64,000 nt of DNA from Plecoglossus altivelis (GCA_036571765.1 BROE01000005.1:3165695-3229694), one strand, 5' to 3'; positions 1-39,972 are shown, numbered from the stretch's first letter. Notes: a model not told the origin generated them from the sequence alone. Numbers and translations: made by a program.

Positions 1-43
<43 letters not shown>

Positions 44-64
44 CAGAGGGAGAGAGAGAGAGAG
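1..64. repeat. (AG)n microsatellite
   Basis: A nearly pure AG dinucleotide run opens the window, broken once by GGGACAGAGGG. It continues beyond the left edge. The rest of 65-1090 is mostly unique, A/T-balanced intron sequence with a CA run at 448-487 and no recognisable exon. Confidence 0.9.
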
Positions 65-444
65 CGGGTGGAGTAGGAGTGGGGAGGAAGTCAGTAATAA
101 CCTTCACTCAGCCACACACACACCTTCCTGTTGGATGGCTCCGATGTTGTCCTGCCTGTTACTGCCTCTGCTTCCACAGCAGTCTCTGCACCAGCCTGGT
201 GAACGGACAGGCAGGGGGCCTGGCACACACACACTAGGAAAACTAATCATTTACCTACCACCCTCCTTACTAAAGCTGTAAAACATCTGTTGATCCATCA
301 CCCAATCATTTAGGGCCAGTTCAGTTCACACCCTATTGGCACCTGGCCCTGATCCACACTGTCACACAGCTGTCTTGTGGCCAGACGCAAGCTCAAAACT
401 ACTGGTCCAGCCGCAGGTCTCTCCAAAGGCACGCTCTGGACAGG

Positions 445-447
<3 letters not shown>

Positions 448-487
<40 letters not shown>
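448..487. repeat. (CA)n microsatellite
   Basis: About 20 CA units without interruption. Confidence 0.9.
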
Positions 488-489
<2 letters not shown>

Positions 490-1090
490 CAGTTATCTAC
501 TTGGTCTGGTGGCAGGATATGGTCACGTACATGTGTGTGTGTTCCTGTTTTTTTTTAGCGGTATCAGTACATCTAATGACGAATGTCTAGAATGACATTT
601 GAGTCAAATAGAGAGACGGGAAACCACCTAATGATAGAAGTGTGTCATTAAGCCGATCTTGTGGCTTTCTGCTGACTCTGGGCTCTGGTAATCAAGACCA
701 CAAACTCTGCTCTGGGACCAAGGAACCTTCAATAACCCTCCTGAATGACAGACTTTCAGCATTTCACAAGGTTCATTAAAACAAGAGCATGAAGCTAAGA
801 TGAAACTTCTCATGAGAGAAGCACCAAGGGGAGCTTTACGGCTAACTTCATCCATGCCTCCCTTCCGCAAACACGTGGATGTATTTATCCAGATTCAAAC
901 CCTATTAACGCTCTAGGCCCCGAGGGCACAGAGTAGCCCCCCCCTTACCCATCCCTAAAAGAGGATTGCCGATGTATCATTACAGACATAATTGTTCACA
1001 AACACATTGCAGTTGTATTTAGGGCAGAATGGCGTGATGGTCTAGAGACAGGCTCCCTCACACCCCTTTTTAATGATGTGGGCTCTCTAC

Positions 1091-28629
<27,539 letters not shown>

Positions 28630-30983
28630 CTGCAAACCGACAGATATCAGCGCTGTCAGATGAGCGCAGCATCGCGGTTGCTAAGCTAACTACATTAGGA
28701 ACTCTACGGTGTGTCGAGATTTATGTACGGTTTATGATACGCTGTCTGGAAGGCTATTCAGTCAGTCATCTGTTATACTCTCCGGACCATCTGGCTTGAA
28801 TTTCAGGATTTTTTTACGGGGTTTGGGCTCCTGTCTTGATGTATTGTACGCCATTCGCTTCACAAAGTACACAGGTGCAAAAATGAAAAGTCAATTTAGA
28901 GACGCCTCAGTTTATTTCAATGGAAATATTTGGAAAGGGTGACGCCTTAGGGGATACAGTAAAGTGAAAATATGAATAAAGTAGCCAACATAAAATAACC
29001 GTATTAAAGATAAAAGAGTAGTACCGTATTCTAAATATACTAACAGAAACCTGTAAAAGTATGTATCAAATTTCATTTTTTTGTGCGCGCAAATATTAAC
29101 CTGGTAGGGTATACAGTCAAAATAAATTAATTGATAACGAAGTCTTTTTAAAATTAACATACATTCGAAATCTAGTTTTTTTTGGTGATAGATATCATCG
29201 CAGCTTTCACTTACATGTCCATTTGTAGCTCTGCTGATGCGATGCGCGTAGTTTCACATAATACCACACTCAAAATCATGATGTGGAACAACATTATTGA
29301 GTTGTCTATTCAGAAAATTGTAGCCTGCTGCGTATTGTTAATCCATTAAGGTATAAAGTCCTGCGACAGTGTTCTAAAGACTGCTGAGAGTCGACCGGTC
29401 TCAGGAACACTGAGAGAGAACTTGTTTGCCTTCACTTCTACACCACCCACAACCAATTGGAGGGTCAGAAAGGTATTTTGGTCTGTCTGTCTGAACAACC
29501 TTCTCTGAAACAAAAAGCCGAACTCCCTTTGGCTTTTTGATGTGTAAAAAACATTCGAGATTGTGATAAATGTGCCAACTGTTGGGGTTGTTTTACGCAA
29601 GCAAAGTATTCACTCACAGGAACATGAACACAAATAAATTGAAATATGATGACAAGTAATTAATTAAAATGTGTAGGTTGATAATGCTAATGTCAGATCA
29701 AACCGAAACGAAAGCATACTAATGTCATTTTACTGTAATCTAGACTGGAAACACAATGCATGAAAAGTAAAATGTTCTTTCAAAAAAGTTGCAATGAGCT
29801 TTAATGATCAAACTGAACATATAACGCAATAATCAGCTCAGTAGCTTGTCCAGTAACCTAAATGTATATTTTCTAAATGTGTATGTTCCTTAGACAAAGA
29901 CAGTTAGAGGTGAACAGGACATATAGACTACATGAGAAATAAAAACGGCTTGACACTCCGCAAACGCACATCTACACACCAGACCGGAAATAGTTTTTTT
30001 ATTCAAGGGCTGTCGAAGGACCGAAACTCTTTTTTTTCTTGTAGTGCTGCTGTGGTCCCGAGGCTGTAGCTAGCGTAGCAGAGGAGCATCTTTGGTTGTG
30101 TCGTCGGCGTAGTGGAATTAAAATACGAGAATGTTTGCTGTAATATACGGTTAGATAACCCCAACTATCTGGTTTATCGTTTGGTTTCTATAGTTTGAAG
30201 AACCATCAACATTAAAGAGGTATGCTAACATGAATTTGTCAACTGCCGCTTACTAGCTAGTAGCAATGCTAGGCTAGCTAACAACTGGTAGTCAAAAGAA
30301 CTGAAGTAGCCCAGTTGTTTGCTAACAGAGATATGAGAGGCTTCGAGCTGTCATTTAGGAATCTGCCTTCATTTCAGAATAACTCAATGATATATAACTA
30401 TCCCTATTCTATACCAGTCATGATATAGCAATACTAGAACAATATTTTGTGACATACAATTTATTTTTGTCTTTAGAAATTGTCCAACCGGTCTACGCCT
30501 ACTAGATAGGCTAGGCTACCTACTCTGTAACGCAGCTAGCATAGCTAACTGCGTCTGCTTACAGACCTGGGTAACATGCAGCCAAGAGCTGCACTTTGAT
30601 TCGAAAATAAAGGTATATAAACATTATACTAAGCAGCCGTTACTAAATGAATGAGAATGTGCAAAATCATGTGAAACGGTGTATTTTAAGATGAGTCGTC
30701 AGCTTTTAGTCTAGCTATCACCTGTCATAGTAGCAATGGCAAAACGTTTGCTAGACATGGGAGTACGAAAAACATAATCGTCAAGTCATAAATTCAATGG
30801 TTTGGTCCAGGAAGTCCTTGTTGTCCTACATAGACTATGTTTATGAATCAGTTGGTTTCGATGAAAACGAAAGTGTGTATAGAGCATTGCAGTTAAAGAT
30901 CAATATCGCTTATCACAATCAACACAAAACGCAACTGAAACCGGGTTGTCAATTTAACGTGTTTTGTCGTCTTCGTCTTAGAC
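28630..30983. other. Head-to-head interval between megf6 exon 2 and the mff start
   Basis: AT-rich unique DNA. It must contain at least part of the mff 5' UTR and probably a promoter. A GC-richer stretch at about 30040-30215 ending in AAAGAG/GTATGC looks like a possible 5' UTR exon, but I cannot prove it. The megf6 signal-peptide exon was sought on the minus strand and not recognised. No other gene seen. Confidence 0.5.
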
Positions 30984-33900
30984 ATGAGCGGAGCGGCGTT
31001 CCCATCCCCGACCGCAGAGATGGCAGAAATCAACCGCATCCACTATGAGCTGGAGTACACGGAAGGAATTAGCCAGCGTATGCGAATCCCAGAGATGCTA
31101 AAAGTCGGCCCGTACGGGTCAGATGACCCAGAAGCAGGTTACCAGGGAGGTCACCATAGTGCCATGATGCATGTGCCAGAGAGGATCGTGGTGGCAGGTA
31201 GCTACATTGCTAGTTCTCCAGACGTTTGCTGCTATATCAATGGCAGGGGCCTTCAACCCCTGTTCCTGGAGGAGCTAACTTCCAGGAGGTATTCGTTCCA
31301 ACACACCTCCACCACACCTGCTTCTAGTAGATAGCTGTTTGACATGCAGAAACCTCCTGGAAGGCAGTCCTCTAGGAACAGAGAGAGCCCTCATCTCTGA
31401 TCATGCCTTGACCCCTGACCCCTGACATCTGGCTTCCTGTGCTGTCCGCAGGAGACGATGAAGAGTCCCAGTTCTCCCGACCCAGAGACCTGGACCTGAT
31501 TCAGTCCACGCCGTTGGAGACCCTCTCGCTGAAGACGCCTCCTCGGGTCCTCACCCTCAGCGAGAGGCCCCTGGACTTCATGGAGATGGAGCAAGCCGCT
31601 GCCCCGGCTCCGCCCAGCGAGGAGGTGAGGCCGAGGGCGTGGACGCCACAGATGTTCACCTTTTGAACGGGTGTCCCCCTCGTCCCCACCTCACGCTGTC
31701 CTTTCTCTCAGATGCACTCCCAGGGACGGCTGAGGAGGGAGCGCTCGGCCAGTGAAAACCTTCCCGCTCGCCACAACGGCCAGGTTACCCGGAGTGATTC
31801 CACGTAAGTGCCAGAAATGGGCGACACTGCTGAAAAAAACGACCTGCTTAGTCATCTGTTTGTCTTCTGGATCTTTGCTTGTCTGTCTGTACATCTGTCT
31901 TTTCTTGTTGCCTGCACTGGGACATCTGTTTGGTTGGTGTTGCCCACAGTGGCGTTATATTTGGCAGTGATTTTTGTGTGTGAAAGTAAGCCTTTTGAGA
32001 ATAGTTCTTCTCAGCCTGCCAAATATCACTCCTAGGTTGTCTCACCGTAAAGTCCTCACTCTGGATGAAGGAAGTTCGTTATCAATATTACACTTTTCAC
32101 ATTATTGATTTACTTTGTGCTCTTACTCAGACCATCTGTCATGGTTGTGGATTATTATGGACTTGTGGTCGTCAAGATTCAGTTGCTTGCCAACCCACCA
32201 CTTTTTGTTCCAGCTATTCATGCGCTTCTCTGTTAAGAGCTTGGGCCTTTAGTGATGCACTCTTTCCTGCGTGATTGACATGACTTCATCGCACTTTTGT
32301 CTCTCTTCATTGACTGTTTCTGTCTGACCGGTGACTGACTGGCTTGTGTCTCTGCAAGTCAAGATGGTTTCCACCCCACCTCTCCTTTTTGATCTTTCCT
32401 TTCCTCCTCCCTTCCTCCCTCACTCACTCTACCCTTTCTCCCTTTGGCTTGGGACGCTTGTGTTGTTGGGCAGGGTGACCCTCCAGGCCCCTGCGGCCCC
32501 TGTCCGTGCCTGTCCCCCGCTCTCTCTGGCTGAGAATGGGCAGGATCTCTACAGTGCTAGTGGCGTCCTGTCTTTCCTTCAGTCAAGCACGCGCCGGGCT
32601 TACCACCAGGTGCTGCAGGTCCTGGATGAGACGCACCACAGGTGACTGGCCAATCACATGCCTTCCTGGTGGCATTTTTATCTTGCCTCTCGCATTCTTT
32701 TGACTGTGCTGCGATATAAAGTCTTTTTTTTTAACTTTTTAACTTTTTTTTTGCAATCAGTCTTTGCTCATCAACAAACATCGACCAAGTTACCGTCCAA
32801 ATAGTCAAGTTAACTTGGCGTATAGTTAAAAGTGGACGTTACGATTGTTTAGATGACGTTTTCCGTGGTCTCTAAAAGGCATGCTGGGCTTGTTTCCTGG
32901 TCAAGAAGCATCTCTGAGGCTGAATTGGTTGCAAATGTCTACTATTGTACCTGTGGCCTTTTGAGACAGGGGAAGATTTCCATGCCTTCTGTACAGTACA
33001 TGACACACATGCTTCTCATTGGTCATTAGACTGGTCGGCCCAAAAGCTATCTGACAAGGAGTCGATTGCAGAGTACAATTCATAATGATGCGACAGACCC
33101 GTCATGTAATACTGTCCTTGTGTTGTTTTCCTCTCTCTCCTCTTCTGCCTCCTTCTTCAGCAAACCGTCTCTGAGGGGGGGGTCGGGGGCGGGGGCGGGG
33201 GCGACCTCTAACCCCTTGCATGATTCCAGGTAACCTCACCTGGCTCTTAGAGGTCACATTTTCTTCTATGGTTTTCTATTTCTCTGCTCTCTGTCTTGAA
33301 TGACGTGGTTATTGGTAGTAAAGAATGTGTCCACCCTGATGTACATGATATTACAACATGACATTTGCAACATACAGCTCTTGAAAAAGACAAATTAAGG
33401 TTTTGATTCACAACTCGTTAGTAGTGATTGTTAGTATGGATCCAGGACAATACTAACCACAGGTTTTGACCTTGAAGGTCGGCCCTGTCCGTCCTGGAGA
33501 CCACGCTGGACGTAGCCCCTGACGACATGGCCGTCATCGACGCCGCAACCCTTCGACGTCAGGTCAGTGCTCCTCGTTTCCGTTAAACCAGGGGTCTCCA
33601 ATCCTGGTCCTCGAGGGCCGCTGTCCTGAAGGTTTTAGATGTTTCCCTCCTCCAGCACACCTGATTCTAATGAATGAGCCATTACCAAGCTCTGTGGAAG
33701 CTTCATAATGACCCTTTATTAGACTCAGGTGTGCTGGAGCAGGGAAACACTGAAAACCTTCAGGACAGCGGCCCTCGAGGACCAGGATTGGAGACCCCTG
33801 CGTTAAACGTTTTCGCCGCTTGAATCCAAGCGCGGTCTTTTACCGGAACGTCGTCGGCATGACGCTGTGTTTTTGTCGTTGCTCCGCGGCAGATCATTAA

Positions 33901-34024
33901 GCTGAACCGACGCCTGCAGCTATTGGAGGAAGAGAACAAAGAGCGAGCCAAACGAGAGATGGTCATGTACTCGGTGACTGTTGCTTTCTGGTTGATCAAC
34001 AGTTGGGTGTGGCTCAGACGCTAG
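30984..34024 (+). CDS. mff: mff, mitochondrial fission factor
   Basis: Tail-anchored outer-membrane protein of mitochondria and peroxisomes that recruits the dynamin-like GTPase Drp1 for fission. Coding exons: 30984-31197, 31452-31624, 31712-31803, 32474-32641, 33161-33229, 33478-33562, 33893-34024. Together they give 933 nt, 310 residues plus TAG, and all junctions keep frame. Landmarks: INRIHYELEYTEGISQRMR near the N-terminus, VPERIVVAG, the repeat-motif region DLDLIQSTP with TPPRVLTLSERPLDF, RERSASEN (the region phosphorylated in mammalian MFF), QSSTRRAY, a coiled coil (IIKLNRRLQLLEEENKERA) and a C-terminal anchor (VTVAFWLINSWVWLRR). An upstream in-frame ATG (MSGAAFPSPTAE) precedes the mammalian-type Met (MAEINR) by 12 codons. 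Teleosts often have two mff copies; which one this is cannot be told. Confidence 0.95.
31243..31392. mobile_element. hAT-like MITE, degraded
   Basis: Starts CAGGGGCCTTCAACCCCTGT and carries complementary arms (TTCCAGGAGGT near the left, ACCTCCTGGAA near the right). The right terminus is eroded (AGAGCCCTC). First mff intron. Confidence 0.6.
33589..33800. mobile_element. hAT-type MITE with perfect target-site duplication
   Basis: 212 bp, begins CAGGGGTCTCCAATCCTGG and ends with its inverse CCAGGATTGGAGACCCCTG. The inner arms are also complementary (CCTCGAGGGCCGCTGTCCTG). The flanking octamer CGTTAAAC is present exactly on both sides (33581-33588 and 33801-33808), the hallmark 8-bp duplication of hAT elements. 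It sits in the last mff intron. Non-autonomous: no transposase. Confidence 0.93.
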
Positions 34025-35747
34025 CGTTGCCAAAAGAGCGAGGGGGCTTCAGAACGGCCGTCTCTACGCTTTATCTTTTTGTTTTTGGTGTCAAATGTCG
34101 GCTGAATCTCTGCACTTAGTTTTGCACTGTCCTGTTGTGTGCACAACAAGCCCTGTTGTGCGAAGGGATTGTTCTTTTCATCCACTGTAAACATGTATGT
34201 ATTTTTTTTCTTTTTTTTTTTTTTTCTTTTCTTTATTTTATTTTACAGTTCTGCGTTGTTGATTTTTGTATTTCTGTTTTTTTATGAACATATTCCTAGG
34301 TCACAAATGCAAAGATAGCTGTAAATACGCGCTCGTGCTTCTAATAATCGTGCTAGAATTGATCTCCGGCCAATAATGGGACTCAAGGAAAATGAGAGGA
34401 GGAGGAAGAGGCTGAAGTTGAAGGAAGATGTGAATATATTTGACAAATATGTCCTATGTAACGAAACCAAACAAATCTATTCGCTGATGTTTAATAGATG
34501 TTTGCTGCAATCAGAGGTTCACTGTTCATGAGCAGATGCATGCTCCATATCCTTCAAGTCTCTGGCTTGTCATTTTTCCCCACTTTTTAAATTTTATTTT
34601 CTATAATAATTGGAAAGGTTTTTTTTATTTGATCAACACAGGTTTGGGTTATTCTGCCATAGCCAGTCATTATAATAATAATAAGTCTACATTTTATTTT
34701 ATTAAATACCTACAGCAGCAATACATGTTTGTGTTGTGCTTATGCTTAGTCAAATGTATTTATTCAATCCAACATTGAAGGTGTTTGTTTTCATGGGGAA
34801 AAAATCTTATTTCCATGGAAAACAAGTGGTGTTTCCATCTGTTGGAGAGACAACATAAGTGTTTGGAGTCAAACAAACATGATATGGTTTAGTTATGGTG
34901 CTTCGGGTTAAGTAATGCAATCTGATTGGTCAGATCGATCTCTTGTTGTGCTGTCAAAAGTCCTTAAGAAACTCCTGGTCAAGACAAAGTTATTCAGTGT
35001 GATGTCACAATGACGTGAGATGTCACAATGACGTTTGATGTCACAATGACGTGAGACGTGAAAATTAAATCAACTTTTAATTGAAGTCAGTTTATTTTTT
35101 AGAAAAACCCACCTGCCATTTAGTAATTATACTTTGTAGGTACTGTAATAGTTGTATTTGGAAGTTATGGTAAATCTGTACATTAGTGGACAGAAAGGGT
35201 GGAGGTATTTGTTAAAACAAAGATGGTAATCAAAAAAATATTCTGTGGGTTATTCTCTAACCCTAACCCCACCCCCCAATAAATTAGACCATCTCTATGC
35301 AATACGGTTCCATGACATTCTACGTGAACTAAATATATAGCTCTGTACAAAAAAAAAGAGAAATTAATTTAAAATAATAACAATGTCATCTCGACTTCTA
35401 TGAGTACACAAAAAAACGTCAGGGTGCACCGGCCAACAACAGCACAGTCAGCGCTCAGTGGTCAACTGCAGCTTCGCGCCTTCCTCAGGCTTATATTACT
35501 ACACTATGGCTTCTGATCGCTTTTGATAGTGTCCGTTTCCACTTGTTGGTCTTCTTACTTTTTTTGTAAAAAAAAAAAAATAGAAGAAATCATTTGGGAA
35601 TAGAGAATTGACCGAAAACAAAGAACGTAATGTCCGGGGTAAGTCTTAAGTTGTTTTTTTTAATACCCTTAATCTATCCTTATTGAAAGTATAGCCTGAA
35701 AATGGCTTATATATTATTTTCTGGTTGTAAATTCTCCATGGTTGATT
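34025..35747. other. Convergent 3' interval between mff and the homeobox gene
   Basis: AT-rich, probably both 3' UTRs. Candidate plus-strand poly(A) signals are ATTAAA at 34701 and AATAAA at 35278. A minus-strand AATAAA lies at 35091-35096, so the two UTRs could overlap. A poly-T run (34202-34245) and an 18-bp CRE-like repeat are noted. No extra ORF is convincing. Confidence 0.5.
35001..35054. repeat. 18-bp repeat, three copies, CRE half-sites
   Basis: GATGTCACAATGACGTGA is repeated three times in register (second copy GTTT). Each unit carries TGACGT. Confidence 0.9.
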
Positions 35748-36625
35748 TCAGAGAAATGCAGAAAATGTGTTTTCTTCTTGGTAGGCACGGTTGCGGCAGT
35801 TGGGATGACCGTTTCTGACTTCACGCCTCGAACCTGTCGGTGAATTCTTGACCTTGTGGCCGTTCCTCTGGCGTTTTCGGCGTGCGCGGCGATTCTTGAA
35901 CCATACCTGTAGGATGACAAAGACACATTGCTCTGGCGTAAATATGGCATTTCACTTTGATTCGTTCGTATTTTTATTTTTGTAAACTTTTTCCTCACAG
36001 TGCAGTTTTCATATCTTACCCTAACTGTTTCTTCAGTAAGGCCAGAGTTCATCGCCAGTTCGGCACGAGCTTCAACGCCAGGATAGTCGGTTATCTCAAA
36101 GAGCTGTTCCAAGTCCTCGGTCTGGCTGTCGGTAAAAACGGTACGCATCCTACACCGCTGCCTTAGACTCGCTTGTTGACCCGGATAGTGATGCACCTGA
36201 GAATCTGTGGAGAGAGAAACGCACGCGATTAAAAAAACAAACCGACACAAAATTTGAATTCTAGTCTAAAAGTAACGCTTAGGCCTACCTCTGTCGTAAT
36301 TGAAACCCATGGCTTGCATGGCAGGTTTGTTGGGGTTTAAATCATGATGGTGGTAACTGAAGGGCCGGGATCCCGGGTGGCAGTCACGATAACCGATTGG
36401 CCCGTGTGATGCGCCTGTGATCGGGATCATGTTGAGCGCGGTCAGGGCCCTGGGCATAGGTATCACGTAGTTCCAATTTCCGTTAAATCCACACGGAACG
36501 CCTTGGAGATAGACGGGCGGTAAATTTCTGACACAGCAGGATTCAGCGCCAGGTAGAGAGGAATGTCCAACTTCTGGTCCAAGGATGTGATCGATGCTGA
36601 AGACGGTTTTCTTGTTCTCGCCCAT
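35748..36625 (-). CDS. dharma: K50 paired-like homeobox gene, dharma (bozozok)-type
   Basis: Three exons on the minus strand: 36289-36625, 36020-36204, 35748-35906. They give 226 residues. The ATG at 36625 is the first in frame. Residues 9-16 are FSIDHILG, an eh1-like repression motif similar to goosecoid FSIDNILA. The homeodomain is at about 129-188: helix 3 reads VRVWFKNRRARRKRQR with W48, F49, K50 and N51. The second intron splits it between residues 46 and 47, as in paired-class genes. The tail is short (ends FSAFL). Lys50 and eh1 place it with goosecoid-like regulators. The RRARRKRQ end and the small size favour dharma, the fish dorsal-organiser gene, over gsc or gsc2. Family certain; orthology probable. 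Confidence 0.7.
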
Positions 36626-36773
36626 TTTCCCAAGTCCCAAAACTCACAATTTAAAAAACGATTTAGATTCGCGGTAGCGTGGGCTGATTCCAGTAAGGAA
36701 TCTGTCTCCTCTCCAGTGGTCAGGGTAGTCTTTGGCCTTACGGTTCCAAGTGCAGTCTAAACTAAGCCCTAGG

Positions 36774-36781
36774 TTATATAT
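36774..36781 (-). promoter_or_regulatory. TATA box of the homeobox gene
   Basis: ATATATAA on the minus strand lies about 150 bp before the ATG, implying a start near 36745 and a 5' leader of about 120 nt. No other TATA-like site was seen closer. Confidence 0.55.
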
Positions 36782-36936
36782 CTCAGGACATCCTCATCAA
36801 TCTAATCATTAACGCCTCGTTATTGTGAATTTAGCATTCCTCTGAACTCAAAGAACAGTTAAGGATCAGGAATGATCCGAAACTGACTACAAAGACATCA
36901 CAAGGACTTGAGAGAGCGTTTGTTTCTTAGATCTTT

Positions 36937-37447
36937 CTTTGTTCCAACTGAATCTGTGAACTCAACAAGTGATCGATGTGATGATGTTTGTGGTATCTTA
37001 TTAGGCCTACGCCGAAATTGAGATGTTAGCATAAAGACACATGTCATAAATTGTTTTCATCTTCAGACCAGGCTAGGCTATTTAGGCTAGGCTATTTCCT
37101 GCATTGTTTTCTTATATCCAACGGCAACAATTATTCACAGGCAGGCCAGATATGTAAGGCATTTGTGTGTTCGTCTAAAAAAACATGGTGCAGTTCTCAG
37201 TCAGGCCGCTAAGGGGAGCCCTTCTCCAAATCCTGGACTTTGTTTATTTTGAAGATCCACCACGTAAGTAGGGCACGCGCGCAATGTGTCAACCCGCGAT
37301 TTAATGGAACTGATGTGAAATCATTGAACCTCGAGACAACCAGTGAGTGAATCATTCAGCCATTGATACCGAACAACACCCGAAAAGGCCCTACTTGTTA
37401 TTTCGTGTTATCTTTACGGTTGAGGCTGATGTGACATGCCTTTGATC
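36937..37447. promoter_or_regulatory. Cluster of TCF/LEF-like sites upstream of the homeobox gene
   Basis: CTTTGTT at 36937-36943 and 37238-37244, and a full CCTTTGATC at 37439-37447. dharma is known in zebrafish as a direct target of maternal Wnt/beta-catenin signalling, so the sites are plausible. Short motifs like these also occur by chance about once per 2 kb. Confidence 0.4.
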
Positions 37448-37889
37448 CTACCGGAGCCTAGGCAAGCCTACCGTAGACAATGTCATGTCATTGTCCGTTA
37501 AAACAACATCAGTACTAAAACGACCAATTACACAAAATTGTCCCAAACTGATTTGGTTGGCGTTTGTTCCAAAGGCATGATTACAAACCTCCATAACATT
37601 AACGTGATGGGTTGTACTGAGGTTATTCGTCAAAATAAACATCTCGGGAGGATTAGTAATGCAGTGTACCACGCATGACCAGCAGAGGGCAGTAATCTGC
37701 TGGATGATTCTCAAACAGTCACCGTAGCTAAACACACAGTTTGTACAACTAATAATACCTCCTGTGATTTGCACTCGACAGACATTCAAAAGCCACACGA
37801 GGTCACATCTTTGGCAGACATTGGCTACCCTGGTTACCCCCCGCCCCCCCCCCGCCCCCCTCCTGTTATCCCCATATAACTCTGACTGT

Positions 37890-38150
37890 GTCTGGTCTCA
37901 CAAGCCAGAACGAGAAATCGATAGACTGTTTTGACTAGTGCTTTGCCAGCCTTTACTACCTAGAATAATCCCTCACTGATTTGCTCCTCCCAAGGTTTCT
38001 TCCTTTAAAGTAGTTTATCCTTGTCTTCCTTGAGGGCTTAGGTTGGTTGAGGGGCGGTTCTATGGGCGTATGTGAAGCCCTCTGTGACATCACTTGTAAA
38101 AAGGGCTATGCAAATAAACTTTGAGTTGAAACTTTGACTTTGAATACATC
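37890..38150 (+). mobile_element. LINE 3' tail (fish L2/Rex-like)
   Basis: Contains the typical tail order: CCCAAGGTTTCTTCCTTTAA, TTCCTTGAGGGCTTAGG, AAGCCCTCTGTGACATCACT, AAAAGGGCTATGCAAATAAA, then TTGAGTTGAAACTTTGACTT. 5'-truncated with no coding part. The stretch 38151-38800 after it is unique with no gene seen. Confidence 0.72.
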
Positions 38151-38807
38151 TACTAAACAACACTTCCTAATGGAAGACTAATACAAGGCTTCAATCTGAT
38201 GGTTTATCAGCCTCCTATCCAAGCCCTAGTGTCTGGGATCGTTCACCAGCCATAGTCAGAAGACCAAAGTCAATCTGAGGTCATCTGTAACGCATATCTG
38301 TTTTTAGTGGATGATTAAGATCACAGAGAGGGCGAGCTGGAGTGTTAGATATGCTAATGCTACGATGCTTCAAAGAGAGGCAGATCAGTCACTAATAGAC
38401 TCCTTGTGAACGTTCGAGATACGAACATCTCACATTCTGTAGGTGACTTCCTACATTCATACAAGGTTTGTGTACTTGTTGTTCCTGACGATTACAGGAT
38501 GTTAGTAAGGATATTTAAACTGCTTTATCAGACACGATGAAGGTCAACATTTATTCTGCCTGTGAAATGCCTGCATGTTGCTTCCTTGTGACTACTGGTA
38601 TCTTTGTATGAGAAGTATAAAACGCAGAGAAACATCAAGTCTAAAATATGTCGTTTGCGTCTGTGAATTCTGTCTTCCCAGCACCCTAGTTTGGAAGCTC
38701 AAGACTCAGACTGTTTCTGTGTTAGGGTTTAACATCATCCTGCAGATGACTCGGAATGATTTGGAGACAAACATCCTCTTAACAAGGCTGACATCATCAT
38801 CGTATCA

Positions 38808-38886
38808 GCCTGTCTGTCTGCCTGTCTGCCTGTCTGTCTGTCTGCCTGCCTGTCTGCCTGCCTGCCTGCCTGTCTCTGTCTGCCTC

Positions 38887-38921
<35 letters not shown>

Positions 38922-39139
38922 GCCTGTCTGTCTGCCTGCCTGCCTGCCTGTCTCTGTCTGTCTGTCTGCCTGCTTGTCTCTCTGTCTACCTTTGGCTGCT
39001 CTGTCTGTCTGCTCTGTCTATCTGTCAGTCTGTCTGCTCTGTTAGTCTGTCTGTTTGTCCAGCTGTCTACCTGCCTGTCTTTGTCTGTCTGCCTCTCTGT
39101 CTGTCTGTCTGTCTCTGCCTGCTTGCTTGCCTGTCTGCC

Positions 39140-39207
<68 letters not shown>

Positions 39208-39252
39208 TGTCTGTCTGTCTGTCTGTCTGTCAGCCTGCCTGTCTCTGTCTGG
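38808..39252. repeat. (CTGT/CTGC)n microsatellite
   Basis: About 445 bp of CTGT and CTGC tetranucleotides. Frames read Cys-Leu-Ser-Val repeats and are meaningless. Confidence 0.95.
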
Positions 39253-39649
39253 CTTTGAGGGTTTTCTGAGCCCAGAGTTCTGGCTCTAACCCAGCCATGA
39301 CCTAATTCTCTTAGAGAGAAAGAGATTGAGAAAGGGAGAGATGGAGAGAGAGAGAAGACCTGAATAGAGGACAGAGATAAAATGTCCATAATGTTCCCAT
39401 CATCTGCAGGGACCGGCTCGTTAAAGTTGATGATCAAACTGGAGGGAGTCCTACCTCTACCCCCCTGCCCCCTGTCCCCTACCCCCCCCCCCTCGACACA
39501 CACACACATACACACACACACGCTCAACCTTCACTACTGTCATCCTTTTCCGAGCGATTCTCTAAATCAGCCAGTGTGTGTGACCTCACAAACTGACAGG
39601 ATAGGTGGGAGTCATCTCAACAGTTGCATCTGGCCTCCTTACTTCCGTC

Positions 39650-39972
39650 TCCCTTTATGCAGTCTGTCTCACCCCCTGCCTCACCCTTCATGCAGTCTGT
39701 CTCACCCCCTGCCTCTCCCTTCATGCAGTCTGTCTCACCCCCTGCCTCACCCTTCATGCAGTTTGTCTCACCCCCTGCCTTTCCCTTCATGCAGTCTGTC
39801 TCACCCCCTGCCCTCCCTCTCCCTTCATGCAGTCTCTCACCCCCTGCCTCTCCCTTCATGCAGTCTGCCTCACTCCCTGCCTCACCCTTCATGCAGTCTG
39901 TCTCACCCCCTGCCTCTCCCTTCATGCAGTCTGTCTCACCCCCTGCCTCTCCCTTCATGCAGTCTGTCTCGG
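39650..39972. repeat. 33-bp minisatellite
   Basis: About ten copies of a 33-bp unit containing TTCATGCAGTCTGTCTCACC. Thirty-three is a multiple of 3, so ORFs up to 207 codons arise. The following 39973-40755 is unique with no gene recognised. Confidence 0.93.

Noticed and set aside
124..195. Possible 72-bp megf6 exon on the minus strand (GWCRDCCGSRG..., ends QQE)
   Set aside because: It has acceptor and donor and a phase-1 fit, but the cysteine spacing fits no EGF pattern and human MEGF6 offers no counterpart.
36626..36640. Longer N-terminus for the homeobox protein
   Set aside because: The codon at 36640 is TTG, not ATG; the first ATG is at 36625, directly before the eh1-like motif region.
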